Positions 21,045-32,661 of a stretch of 64,000 bases of DNA are shown here, one piece after another. This stretch comes from Larus michahellis (Eukaryota > Chordata > Aves > Charadriiformes > Laridae). The stretch's first letter is position 1. Each line of letters begins with the position of its first letter. Below the pieces are notes generated by a model. The model made no database searches. It worked only from the letters and a program-made list of their open reading frames with translations, and was not told the DNA's origin. The stretch covers positions 50,937,324-51,001,323 of the forward strand of contig NC_133901.1 in assembly GCF_964199755.1 (NCBI RefSeq), read 5' to 3'. The position numbers and the translations under genes are program-made.

Positions 21045-22403
21045 AGCTAGCAAATTATTGCACCAATGCAAGAGAGCAAGGATGACGTAAGAACTTACGG
21101 GGAAGCTGCAGAAACTTTTGCAAAACTTCGCTAGCTCCTCTGAGTGAAGGGGAAACTCACGCTAACACGCTGCGGCACAGCAAACCCAGCACACTCCAAC
21201 CAAGCACCTGGTTCACCCAGGCCCCTCGCTGATTCCCACCAAGTCCCACGTCCCCTATCCTCGCAACACCTTCCGCTCAGTGGGATGAGTCCTGTCTGCC
21301 TGCAGAAGCGTCGCAGCTCAGGAAAGACAGAGGGATATGGCCAGACTGAGCGAGCTGAGCACAGGCAGTGCCACAGCCCTGAGGGTCCTTTCTACCCGCC
21401 GTTGCCACTGCTGTTGGGACCTCGCAGGTACACAGCCCCAGAGTGGGCAGGAAGCCTCCCCAGCTCTTTTTGAAGCCCTTGCAACACACCAGACATGCTC
21501 TGCAGTCTCCCAGAGCACCTCTGGCCCTTCCAGGGGAGCAGTTCCTCATGTTGGAGTCAGACAACAACTAAACAGGGAACTCGTACGTGCCAGCTTCTAG
21601 CAGTAGCTTGGGTGCGCTGCTTGGGTCATTGCAAGTGCAAGGAGTAGTGGCCAGGTTGCACTGACCTATACCCAGCCTCTCACAAGCGCACCTCTGGCTC
21701 AGCTTGGGAAGCCATTGCCCAGAGACCCTCTCAAGAGACCCATCTCAAGATTTCTCTCTTCTCTACCTGCTTCTCTCACCCTTTCCTCTAGGAGACCTCA
21801 AAGAGGTCAGAGTCCCAAGGTCTAGTCCCCTTTTCTTATGTCTTTTTCTTATCTCTCCCAGCAAATCCTTTCTCATCTATTGTGACGTCTGGAGACCTTT
21901 CTGCCCTTGCCAGACGGATATTTTATACTTTCCCCTCCTGTGAGGCCAGACATCTCTAGGGAGAGAGACCGAGGCAATTGCTGTGCATTGAGGAGAACAC
22001 GTCAGTATGTTCTTTGGCACATCACACGCAGTGCGAACTCCACTGATAATGTCAGGAAGACTTCAGGAACAAGCAAGGATGGCTCACCCCACTGAGAGCT
22101 TGTACGATTAATACCAAAGAACAGAAAATGCAAACAGCACTGAAGTACTTCAAAGATACTCTCGTGACAGTGAATTTCCAGGAGCGCCTGAGTCAAAGAG
22201 TGTGCCCCTAGTGTGACCTCTTTAATAATAAACTTTAGATGAAACAAAACAAGTTTTATGAACACATTGTAAATTTCTTAACCTCAGTTGGCCTCTGCAA
22301 TTGTTTGAGATAAGGTGTGTCTTTGATGGCCAATTAACACTGAGAGAAGTCCTAGTTTCATAACACAGGGCAGTCAAACAAATGATTGACTACTAATATT
22401 GAC

Positions 22404-22529
22404 TGACTCAGCCACGTGATCCAAAACCTGCTGTTGAGGTAACATAGCCAGCATAGCTAACATAGCCCTTCGGTATATAGGCTCGGGCTCCGGCAGCCAG
22501 AGTCACTCCCTCCTGAGCCACAGAAGCAA
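22404..22529 (+). promoter_or_regulatory. P450 core promoter (u2)
   Basis: TGACTCAGC at 22404-22412, CACGTG at 22413-22418, the 9-bp triplet at 22441-22467 and TATATA at 22474-22479 are all unchanged from u1. Confidence 0.6.
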
Positions 22530-25500
22530 ATGGAGCTCCTGGGAGCAGCCACTGTTGTCCTCCTGGTTTGCATTGCTTGCCTGCTCTCCATCACAGCATG
22601 GAGAGGGAGGTCTGGAAAGGGGAAGATGCCTCCGGGACCAGCTCCCCTTCCCATCCTAGGTAACTTGCTGCAGGTGAAACCAAAGGACTTGGCCACAACC
22701 CTCCAGAAGGTGAGGCCACTTTCTTCTTCTCTCTTACTTTCTTCTGTGGGCAAGAAGTGTGTGGGACCTGTGCGTGGGGACAGTCTGTGACCATAGCTTG
22801 ATAAGCAGCTATCCCAGAGGAGCAGAAAAGCCATGAGGATCTCAGCTGCTCCCCCGCACTGCTGTTGTCATTGTTGCACAGGGCCTGATAGCTGGGAACC
22901 CTCTCCACACCTATATTTGTCAGGAGAGGACGAAAACTTGACGTTGCTGGTCTGTGAGGCTGCACTGCCTGCCGTGGGATGCAGCAGCAAGGCCACTTTT
23001 CAACTCCTCCTCCCGCTCTGCTCCATGGCCATCTTCTGTCTTGCGTTTTGACAGCTCAGTGAAGAGTATGGACCAGTGTTCACAGTGCACCTGGGCTCTG
23101 ACCCAGTGGTGGTGCTGCACGGACATGATGTGGTGAAAGAAGCCTTGGTTGATCGCGCGGACGAGTTTGCTGCCAGAGGACACATGCCAATAGGAGACAG
23201 GGCGAACAACGGATTAGGTATGTTTGCTGAGTGAGCTCCTTCTGAGGAGAAGGGAAGGGCTGAGCGTTCATTTGGCAGATCAGGGCTGGAATGTACCACG
23301 CAGGAGGGAGGACTGTGGGGAGTGGGTGGGTCCTACCTGGAGAAGGGAAGGCAGAGTGGGCTGTAATTGCTGCCTTTCATCACCCAAAGCGGGTAGTAGA
23401 GAAATGGAGTCAGATTGATCTTAGTGATGTGCAGTGAAAGGGCAAGCGGCAACAGCCCCCAGCTGCAGCAAGGGGAATTATGTGCAGATACGAGCGATGA
23501 ATTGTTCACAAGGAGGTTGGGCATGTGGTGGAGAAGGCCAAAAGCAGGCAGGTGGACTACAGTACCTCCATAGAGTGTCTCCAAACCGCAGTACTCTATG
23601 ACACTACCGTGACAGTGCTCTCCCAGGGACAGGATTCGCTCTCACTGTGAGCCTCTGTTCATCTCACACCCAGCACACCCAAGCCAGGTCTTTGCTCTTC
23701 CTTCTTCCTCTGCAGGGATTATTTTTAGCAACAACCAGGAGTGGTTACAAGTCCGTCGGTTTGCTCTCAGCACTCTGCGCAACTTTGGAATGGGGAAGAG
23801 GAGCATTGAAGAGAGGATCCAGGAGGAATCTGAGCACTTGCTAGAAGAGATCAACAAAACAAAGGGTATGCTACAGTTTCAATATGGCTTATGTTTGCAA
23901 GAAAAAGGACTGTACTAAGGGAGACCCATGTCTTTAGCATAGAATATAATTAGCACGTGCTTTGTCCATGCACCAGCTGCCCCTCGTTACAGAGCAGTAA
24001 ATAATTCCGTGATCACATACTGTTCTTTTTGGGGACCCTTCTGTGTTGTTCAGAGACTCTGTTCTGGTATTTCCACTAACAACCAGAGCCCAGGTTACCC
24101 ACAGTAGCCATGAGTAGCCATAGTTGGTTTTCTTTATGGTTTGTAACTTTTCTGAAATCCCAGGAACGCCTTTTGACCCAACCTTCACGCTGAGCTGTGC
24201 TGTCTCCAACGTCATATGCTCCATTGTCTTTGGGAGACGATATGACTATAAAGACAAGAAGTTCCTGGCCCTGATGAATAACATGAACAACATCTTTGAG
24301 ATGATGAACTCCTACTGGGGACAGGTACAATCCAGTAGGCATTTTAGTGTGTCAACATTCTCCTAGGGGAGCAGGGAGCCTTCCTCCCAGTGAAGTCCCA
24401 TCTCAGTTTTCTAAGTAGGACCCCGTCAGTGCTTTGCTGCACAGGAGGGAATTCATTCAAGAGCAAGACGCAGCCTCACCAATGGAGAGCTGAGGGTGCT
24501 TCCCCCTAGTCCTGACACCCTTCTTCTCTGCCTAAGGTTCCTACCACTAAGCAAGCCCCTACTGCCCTGTCAGACTGCCCAGCCTCACCGCCCTTCTGCT
24601 TGTCTCAGTTGAGAGGGTTGTGAACTTCCTAGGCTTTTTGGTAATATCAAAGGATGGGGCAATGGTCATGCTAGGGACCCTCCTGTTTCTTTCTTTCCAG
24701 CTCTACCAGATGTTCTCAAATATCCTGGATTACTTGCCTGGCCCACACAACAAAATATTCACAGAATTTGATGCTCTAAAAGCCTTTGTGGCAGAGGAGG
24801 TGAAGATACACCAAGCCACCCTAGATCCCAGCTCCCCTCAGGATTTCATTGATTGCTTCCTCACCAAAATGCAGGAGGTAAGGAGACAGCGTACAGCCCC
24901 AGCTCATCCCCAACACACCTACACTGAGCCCCTTCCCTCTCCTAAGTAACACAGGCATTGGGATGATCCCTTCCCAGGCAGCTAGGCTGTGCAGTGGGAA
25001 GGCACCAGCAATACCCCAGATATTGCCTGTGCTAGAGCTTATAGCTCTGGGTCTGCACACTCACCAGCCCCTACCTGCACCTTCTTGGACAGCAAGACCT
25101 TCATCTGCTCTCACTGAAACACAGGGATGTGTGCAGTCTGGTCTTGCAGTTCTTCCACTGGAAAGCAGTTAGCACAGCAAGGGCAGACATGCAGCTACGT
25201 ACCATTTGGTGCACAGCTTGAAAGAAGGCCGCGCTGGTGTTGAGCTTACTGCACAAAGAGAGCATTGCAATGTCCCAGGTGGCTGCTGCAGCTTAGCAGA
25301 GAAATGCAAGAGCTCTGGGTGAGAAAGAAGGCCTGGGATGACACAAGAAAGGGCCACTTTTCTCAGCCCAGCCAGAGAAACAGCCCAGCCTTTTCCCTAG
25401 GAGAAAGAGCACCCCAATTCCAGTTTCCACATGAAGAACCTGATAACCAGCACCTTCGACTTGTTCATTGGCGGGACTGAGACAACTAGCACGACTGTAA

Positions 25501-28349
25501 GATATGGGCTTCTGCTTCTTCTCAAATACCCGAAGATACAAGGTACCAGTCTGTGACCTCTTCCTCTCTAGCTGTTCCCCTGGGCTGGGCACGCGTCTAG
25601 CACCGTATCCTTCTCCCAACTTTCCTCCTCTCTCTCGCACATTTTACCCAAATGGGCAAAGTCCTTGCACTGTCATTCCCCAGGGTAGGCATTAGAGATC
25701 CCTCAGCTTCACTGGCATCATCATCAGCTGCACTCCCTTCACAGCCAAGGACTTGACTGTGTGTCTTTACCGCCCAGTACTCCTATTTAGTCAAGTCACT
25801 GGGAGGACATTCTTTGCATGGGCCGCAGTGGAACTGTGTTCTAGTCGACACCAAAACCAACATCAGTGCTCCTGTCACCTGTGATGTGTGATTTGTGGGC
25901 AGCTTAGGGCAACCTGTTTAGGTAGGTTTGGTTTTATTTACCCATTTTATGGTTTGTGCTTCTCATGACAGAGAAAGTTCAAGAAGAGATTGACCGGGTA
26001 GTAGGACGATCACGAAAACCTTGCGTGGCTGACCGGACCCAGATGCCCTACACAGATGCGGTGGTCCATGAAATCCAGCGCTTCATCTCCCTCGTCCCCC
26101 TGAGTGTCCCTCGCGCTGTGACCAAAGACCTCTGCTTCAGAGAGTATGTCATTCCCAAGGTTAGTGGGCAAGGTCCCTCAAGTTCGGCAGCACTTTTGCT
26201 CTTAGGCTGGCAGTTACAAGCCAGAAGCTAGAAGTGCAGTGGCCTGACCTAGTATCACCCAGCCCTTCAGGAAGGTGTTATCCTCAGGCTCCTGTAGCTC
26301 ACTTGCAGCCCCTTGCTGCCACTCCGTGGGCCAAGACTGGAACAGTAGCTCTGCCCAACACCTTTGCTCACTTGCTCCGCAGCTTTATCCATCTGCAGAA
26401 ACACGGTGGGTTCACAAAAAAAACAGAGCAGTGACTCCTCACACAAAAGGCAGCAAAGCCATGGAACTGCTCACCACCCTCCAGGAGAGCCTGTGCGCAT
26501 GCCTGGAAGCAAAGTCAGTTGGTGGTTATTGAGCACAGAAAACCCCAGAGCCACAAAGTGCTGAAGACTACGTTTGCAATCAAGGGAACGAGCAAAACCT
26601 CTTTGCCTGTTTTTACACACTTCTTGAGGCAGTCACTGCTGGCCATTGCCAGAGGCAGGCTGATGGGCTACAGCAACCCATGGCCTGGCCTGTCGCAGCA
26701 GCGCTCGTTGCTCTTCTGGCTGACTGTGTACAGCAGGGGAACAGCAGCACACAGGCTGTTGGCCTTTTAATTTTCAGCTGTCTGTGTAAAATCAAAAGGC
26801 AGGACCCAGGGACCTGCTCAGCTTCTAGCAGATGGCTCTTGTGTCATCACTGTTGGATTACTTATCTCACACCCCCACCAATGGCTGGTCAGGAAGAGGG
26901 AAGGAAGAGGACTGTGGCAGAAGAAATTTGTCAGGAGACGGGAAAGCAACCTTTTGCTTTTCGGGGCTCACAGAAAAGAAGGAACATCTACAAGTTCATT
27001 AGGGTGAAACACTGAGAAAGAGGAAGAATTAGGTGGGGTGTCCCCAGATGACTAGAGCAAAGTGAGGATAAATGGTCCGAAAGTGAGAGGGAGCATTCAG
27101 GAAGATCAGCCAACAATTGTCCCTGCTGTCCCATCTAGCAGGCTCTCCCTAAAGCTGCCTCCCCAAAGGCAAGGTCCCCAAAAGGAAACCAAAGGCACTA
27201 GTAGGACTGTGCTGGGATGCTCAGTCTTAACTTGGCAGGCAGTTGGATTAAGTGACCTAACTCACCTCCCCTTCATATTCTGCTCTTCTCCTTGTGTTAT
27301 CTCAGGGCACCACAATCTTTCCTGTCCTCACTTCTGTCCTCCACGACAGTAAAGAGTTTCCAAACCCAAATGAGTTCAACCCTGGACACTTCTTGAACGA
27401 GAACGGCACCTTTAGGAAGAGCGAGTTCTTCATGCCCTTCTCAGCAGGTAAAGCACTGGCTTTCTCTCTCTTCCTCTCCCTGTCGCCGTCGTCCTCCTCC
27501 CCCTCTGGGGACCATTCTGCCTTTCCCTATAACACACACTCCCTCTTCCCAGCGTGGTCCCACCGGTGCTTCCATAGGGCTCACTGCTCTCTGGATAACC
27601 CCTCCCTGATGCTCCATTCCCCAGCTGCACCTCCCATCGTGTTCAGGCCTGGAGGCTTCTCAAACCTCCTACTGGGAGTTGCCGATGTAATGATGTGAAT
27701 GGGATCTATTGACGCTTTCTAAAAAACCTGTCACCTTCCGACACAACCACCAAAGTCATCCTTAACCATCCTCTCTTTCCGTGGTAGTTGCACTTTTCCC
27801 AGCACCTCTTAAGTACCTCTCGGGCTACACGCAACCACTCACCTACCAATAGCCCCTACCCTCTGTTTTCTCATCTGTGCTTCATGTGCCCTTACTCTCT
27901 CTCACCTTGCCCTCTGCAACGCCCCCTCTATGCTCAAGACTTCTTCTGCTCTTGTTCTTCCTTCACACACCCAACCAAACTGCCAAGGGTGGGCGTCCAT
28001 CTTTCTCCAACAAACTATTCTCTTGCAAACGTCCTTAGTAATCCCGACAGTCGTCTCACTGCTGGAGCTGTATCTGGTAAATAAAGCTGCCTAACATACC
28101 TGCTTAGTACAAACTCTTGTCTACTTGGCAACACCTGTCGAGCACTATTTGCTGTTTTCACTTCCAGGGAAGCGAATATGCCCCGGAGAGAGCCTGGCAC
28201 GCATGGAGATATTCCTACTCATGGCCATCATCTTGCAGAACTTTACCTTGAAGCCTGTCGTTGACCCCCAGGAACTCAGCATAACCCCAACACTGAGTGG
28301 GACAACCAACGTACCTCCTGCCTACCAGCTCTGTGCTGTCCCCCGCTAA
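22530..28349 (+). CDS. CYP2C-like: CYP2C-like cytochrome P450, complete gene, copy 2 (Gly301 variant)
   Basis: Exons: 22530-22709, 23055-23217, 23716-23865, 24164-24324, 24701-24877, 25401-25542, 25972-26159, 27306-27447, 28168-28349; 494 residues predicted. All P450 signatures described for copy 1 are present. It differs at three residues: Ile181 to Val, Ser212 to Met (TCG to ATG, two adjacent bases) and Ala301 to Gly (GCC to GGC at about 25471-25472). Residue 301 is the first position of the I-helix oxygen-activation motif (A/G)Gx(D/E)T(T/S), above the haem in substrate recognition site 4. Gly is allowed by the family consensus, so the enzyme should fold and bind haem, but the pocket next to the iron would be larger. 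The poly(A) signal is at 28736-28741. Confidence 0.93.
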
Positions 28350-29363
28350 AAAGCACAGAAACTCTTTCCACGGTATCCTGAGCCTGGCTACTCCTTTTAC
28401 ATCTGCCTTACTAAAACCAATGGCAGAAGCATTGGCGCACCTCCCTAAGGCTTCCAGGAAGACAGCCCAAACACAGGTGCACAGAGTAGGCACCTTCAAA
28501 GCCTCCTGGAACTGCTCTACCACATCCCAGGGAGGCCCTGGGTGACATTGCAACCTGTTGCACTGATGCTCTCTCTGTGCGCTCCTTGAGTGCAATGGCT
28601 GCATCAAATAGCTGATTTTCTCACACACACAGCTCCCATGGCTGCCCACGACCTGCTTCTCCTGCAGCATGTGTCCCACCAAGAGCAGCATGCTTTGCAG
28701 ATGGTTAGCGCTGCACGTGTGTACATTAATGACCCAATAAAGAAAAATCTTTTTATGATTATTTGAGCCATTATTTCCTTTGGGTTGGGGCAGCACCCCA
28801 TCCGCCCCATGGTGGGTAAGGAACAGCTGAGAATGACGGGAAGTTGCCATCACAGGGGGTAAGTTCTGCAGCTGGAGTTGTATTCTCTTCCCACTTTTCT
28901 TGGGCATATCACTTCATCTCCCTTATGGTCTGGACTCCTTCTGCTAAATGAAAAGAGCGCATCCCTGTCTTTGCAGGCTGTTGGGAGAAGCTCAGCCACC
29001 TGAGCCATGGGGACTGCAAACAACTCTCTGGCTGCTCTTTCCTACCATCAGAATCACTGCGAGGATTTAGATGTTATTTATTAAAATGAATGAACTTAAA
29101 TTTAGGAGGACAGCAAAACCAACTCTCCCAGAGACCTTGGGTATTCCAGGGGAATCTCATTTAGCTTCTGCATCTCAGAGGCGTCACTGCAAACAAGTTC
29201 TTCCCCTCTCCAAAGTCTCTTTTGTCCTGTCCTCTGTAGAATTTCATGTACGCACAAAGAGAAAACTCTCTTCTTCATAAACTGCAACCGCGCGACCCCT
29301 GGTTTCCAGGAAAAGGATCGTGTCTGTTATCTCTAGTCACAGCCCCTACTCGGTGCTTTTCCT

Positions 29364-29598
29364 TCAGTGACAGGGTGGATGGTTTTCATAAATGGATTCC
29401 ACCACAGGTGGCTCTCCTCTGGGCTTATTTGTCCTCACGGGCTTTGCTTGTGTTTGGATGTCTGGTTTGCAGCGCTTGTCTTGATCTTCATTTACGTAGG
29501 TATTTCTTGTCCCCTGCATCATGGTCATATAAAAGTCCCAGAGGTAAAATACAATTCCTGTGATGGTAGTCACAAGGTACTCGGAGACCTTGTGAGTA
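29364..29598 (-). CDS. Candidate terminal exon of gene X (u2)
   Basis: Same open frame, acceptor and hydrophobic helix as in u1, with the minus-strand AATAAA at 29077-29082. I see no change in the predicted residues. The next minus-strand promoter upstream is that of the ZP4 fragment at 31075-32661. Confidence 0.38.
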
Positions 29599-29881
29599 CT
29601 GCAGAGAATACAATATGCAGTAGTTTCCACCTCTCTTTGGAAACGTTTGGTGGTATTTTGAGTAAAATATCATATTTGCTCACATCCCAGGTTCATCCCT
29701 CCTTCTCCCTCCATTTTTGCCCACGCAGGATGCAGCTTTAATGCCTGTGTACTCTAAAACAATGGCAAACCATTGCTGGCCTCTCATCTAGGATTGCCTC
29801 AAATGGACAGAGGTGCAACCAGAAAGAGCAGTCACGTAGGATCCCCAGGCAAGCATGGGGAGAGACCTTACCATGAGCTCT

Positions 29882-30940
29882 TGTATTAGTTTTGTGTGGC
29901 AAGGTGTTGGTAGCAGGGGGGCTATAGGGGTGGCTCCTGTGAGAAGCTGCTAGAAGCTTCCCCTACATCCGATAGAGCCCATGCCAGCTGGCTCCAACAT
30001 GGACCCGCCAGTAGCCAAGGTCGAGCCCATCAGTGACGGTGGTAGCACCTCTGGGATAACATATTTAAGAAGGGGGGAAAAAAACAGCCCAGCAACTGCA
30101 GCTGGAGAGAGGAGTGAGAATATGTGAGAGAAACAGCTCTGCAGATGCCAAGGTCAGTGAAGAAGGAGGGGAGGAGGTGCTCCAGGCGCTGTAGCAGGGA
30201 TTCCCCTGCAGCCCGTGGTGAAGACCATGGTGAGGCAGGCTGTCGCCCTTGCAGACCATGGAGGTTCATGGTGGAGCACATATCCACCTGCAGCCTGTGG
30301 AAGACCCCACGCTGGAGCAGGCGGATGCCCAAAGGAGGCTGTGACCCTGTGGGAAAGCCCACGCTAGAGCAGGCACCTGGCAGGAGCTGTGGCCCCATGG
30401 GGAGAGGAGCCCATGCTGGAGCAGGTTTGCTGGCAGGACTTGTGACCGTGTGGGGGACCCACACTGCAACGGTCTGTTCCTGAAGGGCTGCAGCCCGTAA
30501 AAGGGACCCATGCTTGGATGGGACCCCGTGCTGGAGCAGGGGAAGAGTGTGAGGAGTCCTCCCCGTGAGGAGAGAGGGGCGACAGAGACAACATGGGATG
30601 GACTGACCACAACCCCCATTCCCCATCCCCCTGTGTTGCGCGGGGAGAGTAGGTAGAGAATTTGGGCATGAAGTTAAGCCTGGGAAGAAAGGAGGGGTGG
30701 GGGGAAGGTGCTTTAAGATTTGGATTTATTTCTCATTATCCTACTCTGATTTGAATGGTAATAAATTTAACTAATTTCCCCAAGGTGAGTCTGTTCTGCC
30801 TGTGATGGTAATTGGTGAATGATCTTTACCTCAACCCATGAGTCTTTTGTTATACTTTCTCTCCCCTGTCCAGTGCAGAGGGGGAGTGATAGAGCAGCTT
30901 TGCTGGGCCCCTGGTGTCCAGCCAGGGTCAACCCACCACA
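29882..30940 (+). mobile_element. Solo LTR, avian ERVL-type (u2)
   Basis: Copy of the u1 LTR made by the segmental duplication, not a new insertion: the same GCTCT target duplication flanks it (29877-29881 and 30941-30945). It differs from the u1 copy by a few bases near its right end. Confidence 0.88.
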
Positions 30941-31074
30941 GCTCTGTAGGGCTACCCTTGAAGCCAGTCCTGCATTTAGGAACGCACTCAGCAGCACCGG
31001 TACACACCAATACTGCTCTACCAGGGAAGTAAGGAATCCCAGTTCACGGCTCCTCCAGGAGGAGGCACGCTTAC

Positions 31075-32661
31075 CTGTGTTACCAAAGTAACAAGGCTTC
31101 ACCCTGTCCCTAGGGTCATAGCAGCAGCCTCGCTCTTCACAGTCTCCCTGGCTGATAGGCAAGGAGGCACACAGCAGCCGGTCTTGGCTGAGGACAGCAG
31201 AACAGACACCACTGCTTGGAGCATCCAGGGCTGGAAGAAACAGCAGGAGTTTGCAGCTAAGGCACAAGGAGCAGGGGGGTAAAGACACAGAGGACACTGC
31301 TGGCAGATGTCTTGGTGACTCTGCATGCAAATCGAGGGAAGTTAGACTCAAGTGAGGGTGAAACACACAGCCTGGAGCTGGCACGGAAGCCGGCTTAGAA
31401 GGGACCTGCATTCCCTGGAACAGAGACTCCCCCTGAAGCCACTCACAAGAGACTAGACTGTATGGGATCTGTCAAGATAAAGTATTCCGCATCAACTCTG
31501 GTAGTTTGGAAAAATCATTGTACCCAATCTCCAGCTCAGTCCCTGAACTTGCAGGGATCGATGCAGTCAGAACATGTCTAGGAAACATAAGGAACATTCA
31601 CCTGCTGACCCTGCAGAGGAGGCACAAGCCCTCAGCAAGTTGGTGGCTCTTCTGTCTGAAACCCTTCTCCAGGGAGTCTTCTGCACAGCAGTAAGTCCCT
31701 CTGCCCAGCCCCAGACTGACTAGGAACAGACAACCAAAAGGAAGGGCACTCATCACCACAAGATACAAGCGGGACTTCCTAATGAGCTGTCAGTCTTACC
31801 AGGAAGGTCCACAGGGCACCTGAGCAGCTTCTCTTCATGAAGAACCTTTTGTCCAGCATCGTCTGTTCCTTCAAGCCCAACCAGCATGAGGTAATTGCCA
31901 TCCTAGGGGAGAGCCACACCAGTCAGGGCAGCCAGAGCAGCAGTAGCCACAGTCCCAGCAGAACCCCTAAGGTCACTCACCCATTCAAAGACATAACAGC
32001 CAGTATAGGAGACCAATACTTTCCTGGAGCCATCTGGAGTCCCAGATACCAAGAGCCCACACTCAGAGTCATTCTGCAGAACGTGTGCCTCCCCCTCGGT
32101 ATCTAGGGAAAGAGGAGACAGCAGCAGAGGTTTCAGCATCCCACGTTGAAGACGGGGTCCGCTACAATCCTACCCTTCTGTCGGAAAAAAGGCCCTAGCC
32201 AGTATTAGGGGCTGGGCCAGCAGGGGTGTGTGAGGGAAGAGCCAAGACCCAGCAGCCAAGACCATCTAGATCGAGGCACGGCACGCCACCAAAGCCCGTG
32301 ACTGCTAGGTCATACAAACAGCCCCCTGGTTACACAAGATGCACTGAAGCCGTTAGACAACACTTCACATCAAAGCTGCCCCTTTCTCCTCATTCCAGGC
32401 ATACACCTGCACTGTGCCAAAATACAGCAATAAGAAAGCCTCTTGACACCACCCTCACTTACCCCAAGTAGTCAGCACAAAGGAAGCGTTCCCTTCCCAG
32501 CCTGGAGGTAAGGTGAACTGCAGGCTTTCTTGGCCACAAACCAGCAGGGTGGGATCAGAAAAAACACTACCCTGAGCCCCCACAACCCAAACAAGGGGAC
32601 CAAGAAAGCCCCAGAAGAGCACAGCTCCAAATGCAGCCCTAGACTGCCCTGCAACACCCAT
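31075..32661 (-). pseudogene. ZP4: ZP4 5' fragment, exons 1-4 (u3)
   Basis: Exons 32463-32661, 31981-32102, 31800-31902 and 31075-31230 (minus), open and with intact splice sites; Glu69 as in the other fragments. The ZP module exons are absent beyond the junction at 30995/30996. The intron-4 read-through frame stays open to 30767, with one Pro-to-Leu difference in the LTR-derived part. Confidence 0.88.

Larger units (their letters stand above)
17581..22529. other. Intergenic region, u2
   Basis: Same content as in u1 but 39 bases shorter, from one copy of the 38-bp repeat and a missing C near 18602. The ZP4-side promoter, AGTTCA cluster and P450 promoter are all kept. No additional gene is seen. 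Confidence 0.6.
15915..30995 (+). repeat. Tandem unit u2 (15,081 bp)
   Basis: This is the second copy of the segmental unit. It is 39 bp shorter than u1: it carries only one copy of the 38-bp repeat (21006-21044) and lacks one C near 18602. It is the only unit whose P450 has Gly instead of Ala in the I-helix motif. At its left edge ZP4 intron 4 is fused to the sequence 55 bp downstream of the u1 LTR. Confidence 0.97.
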
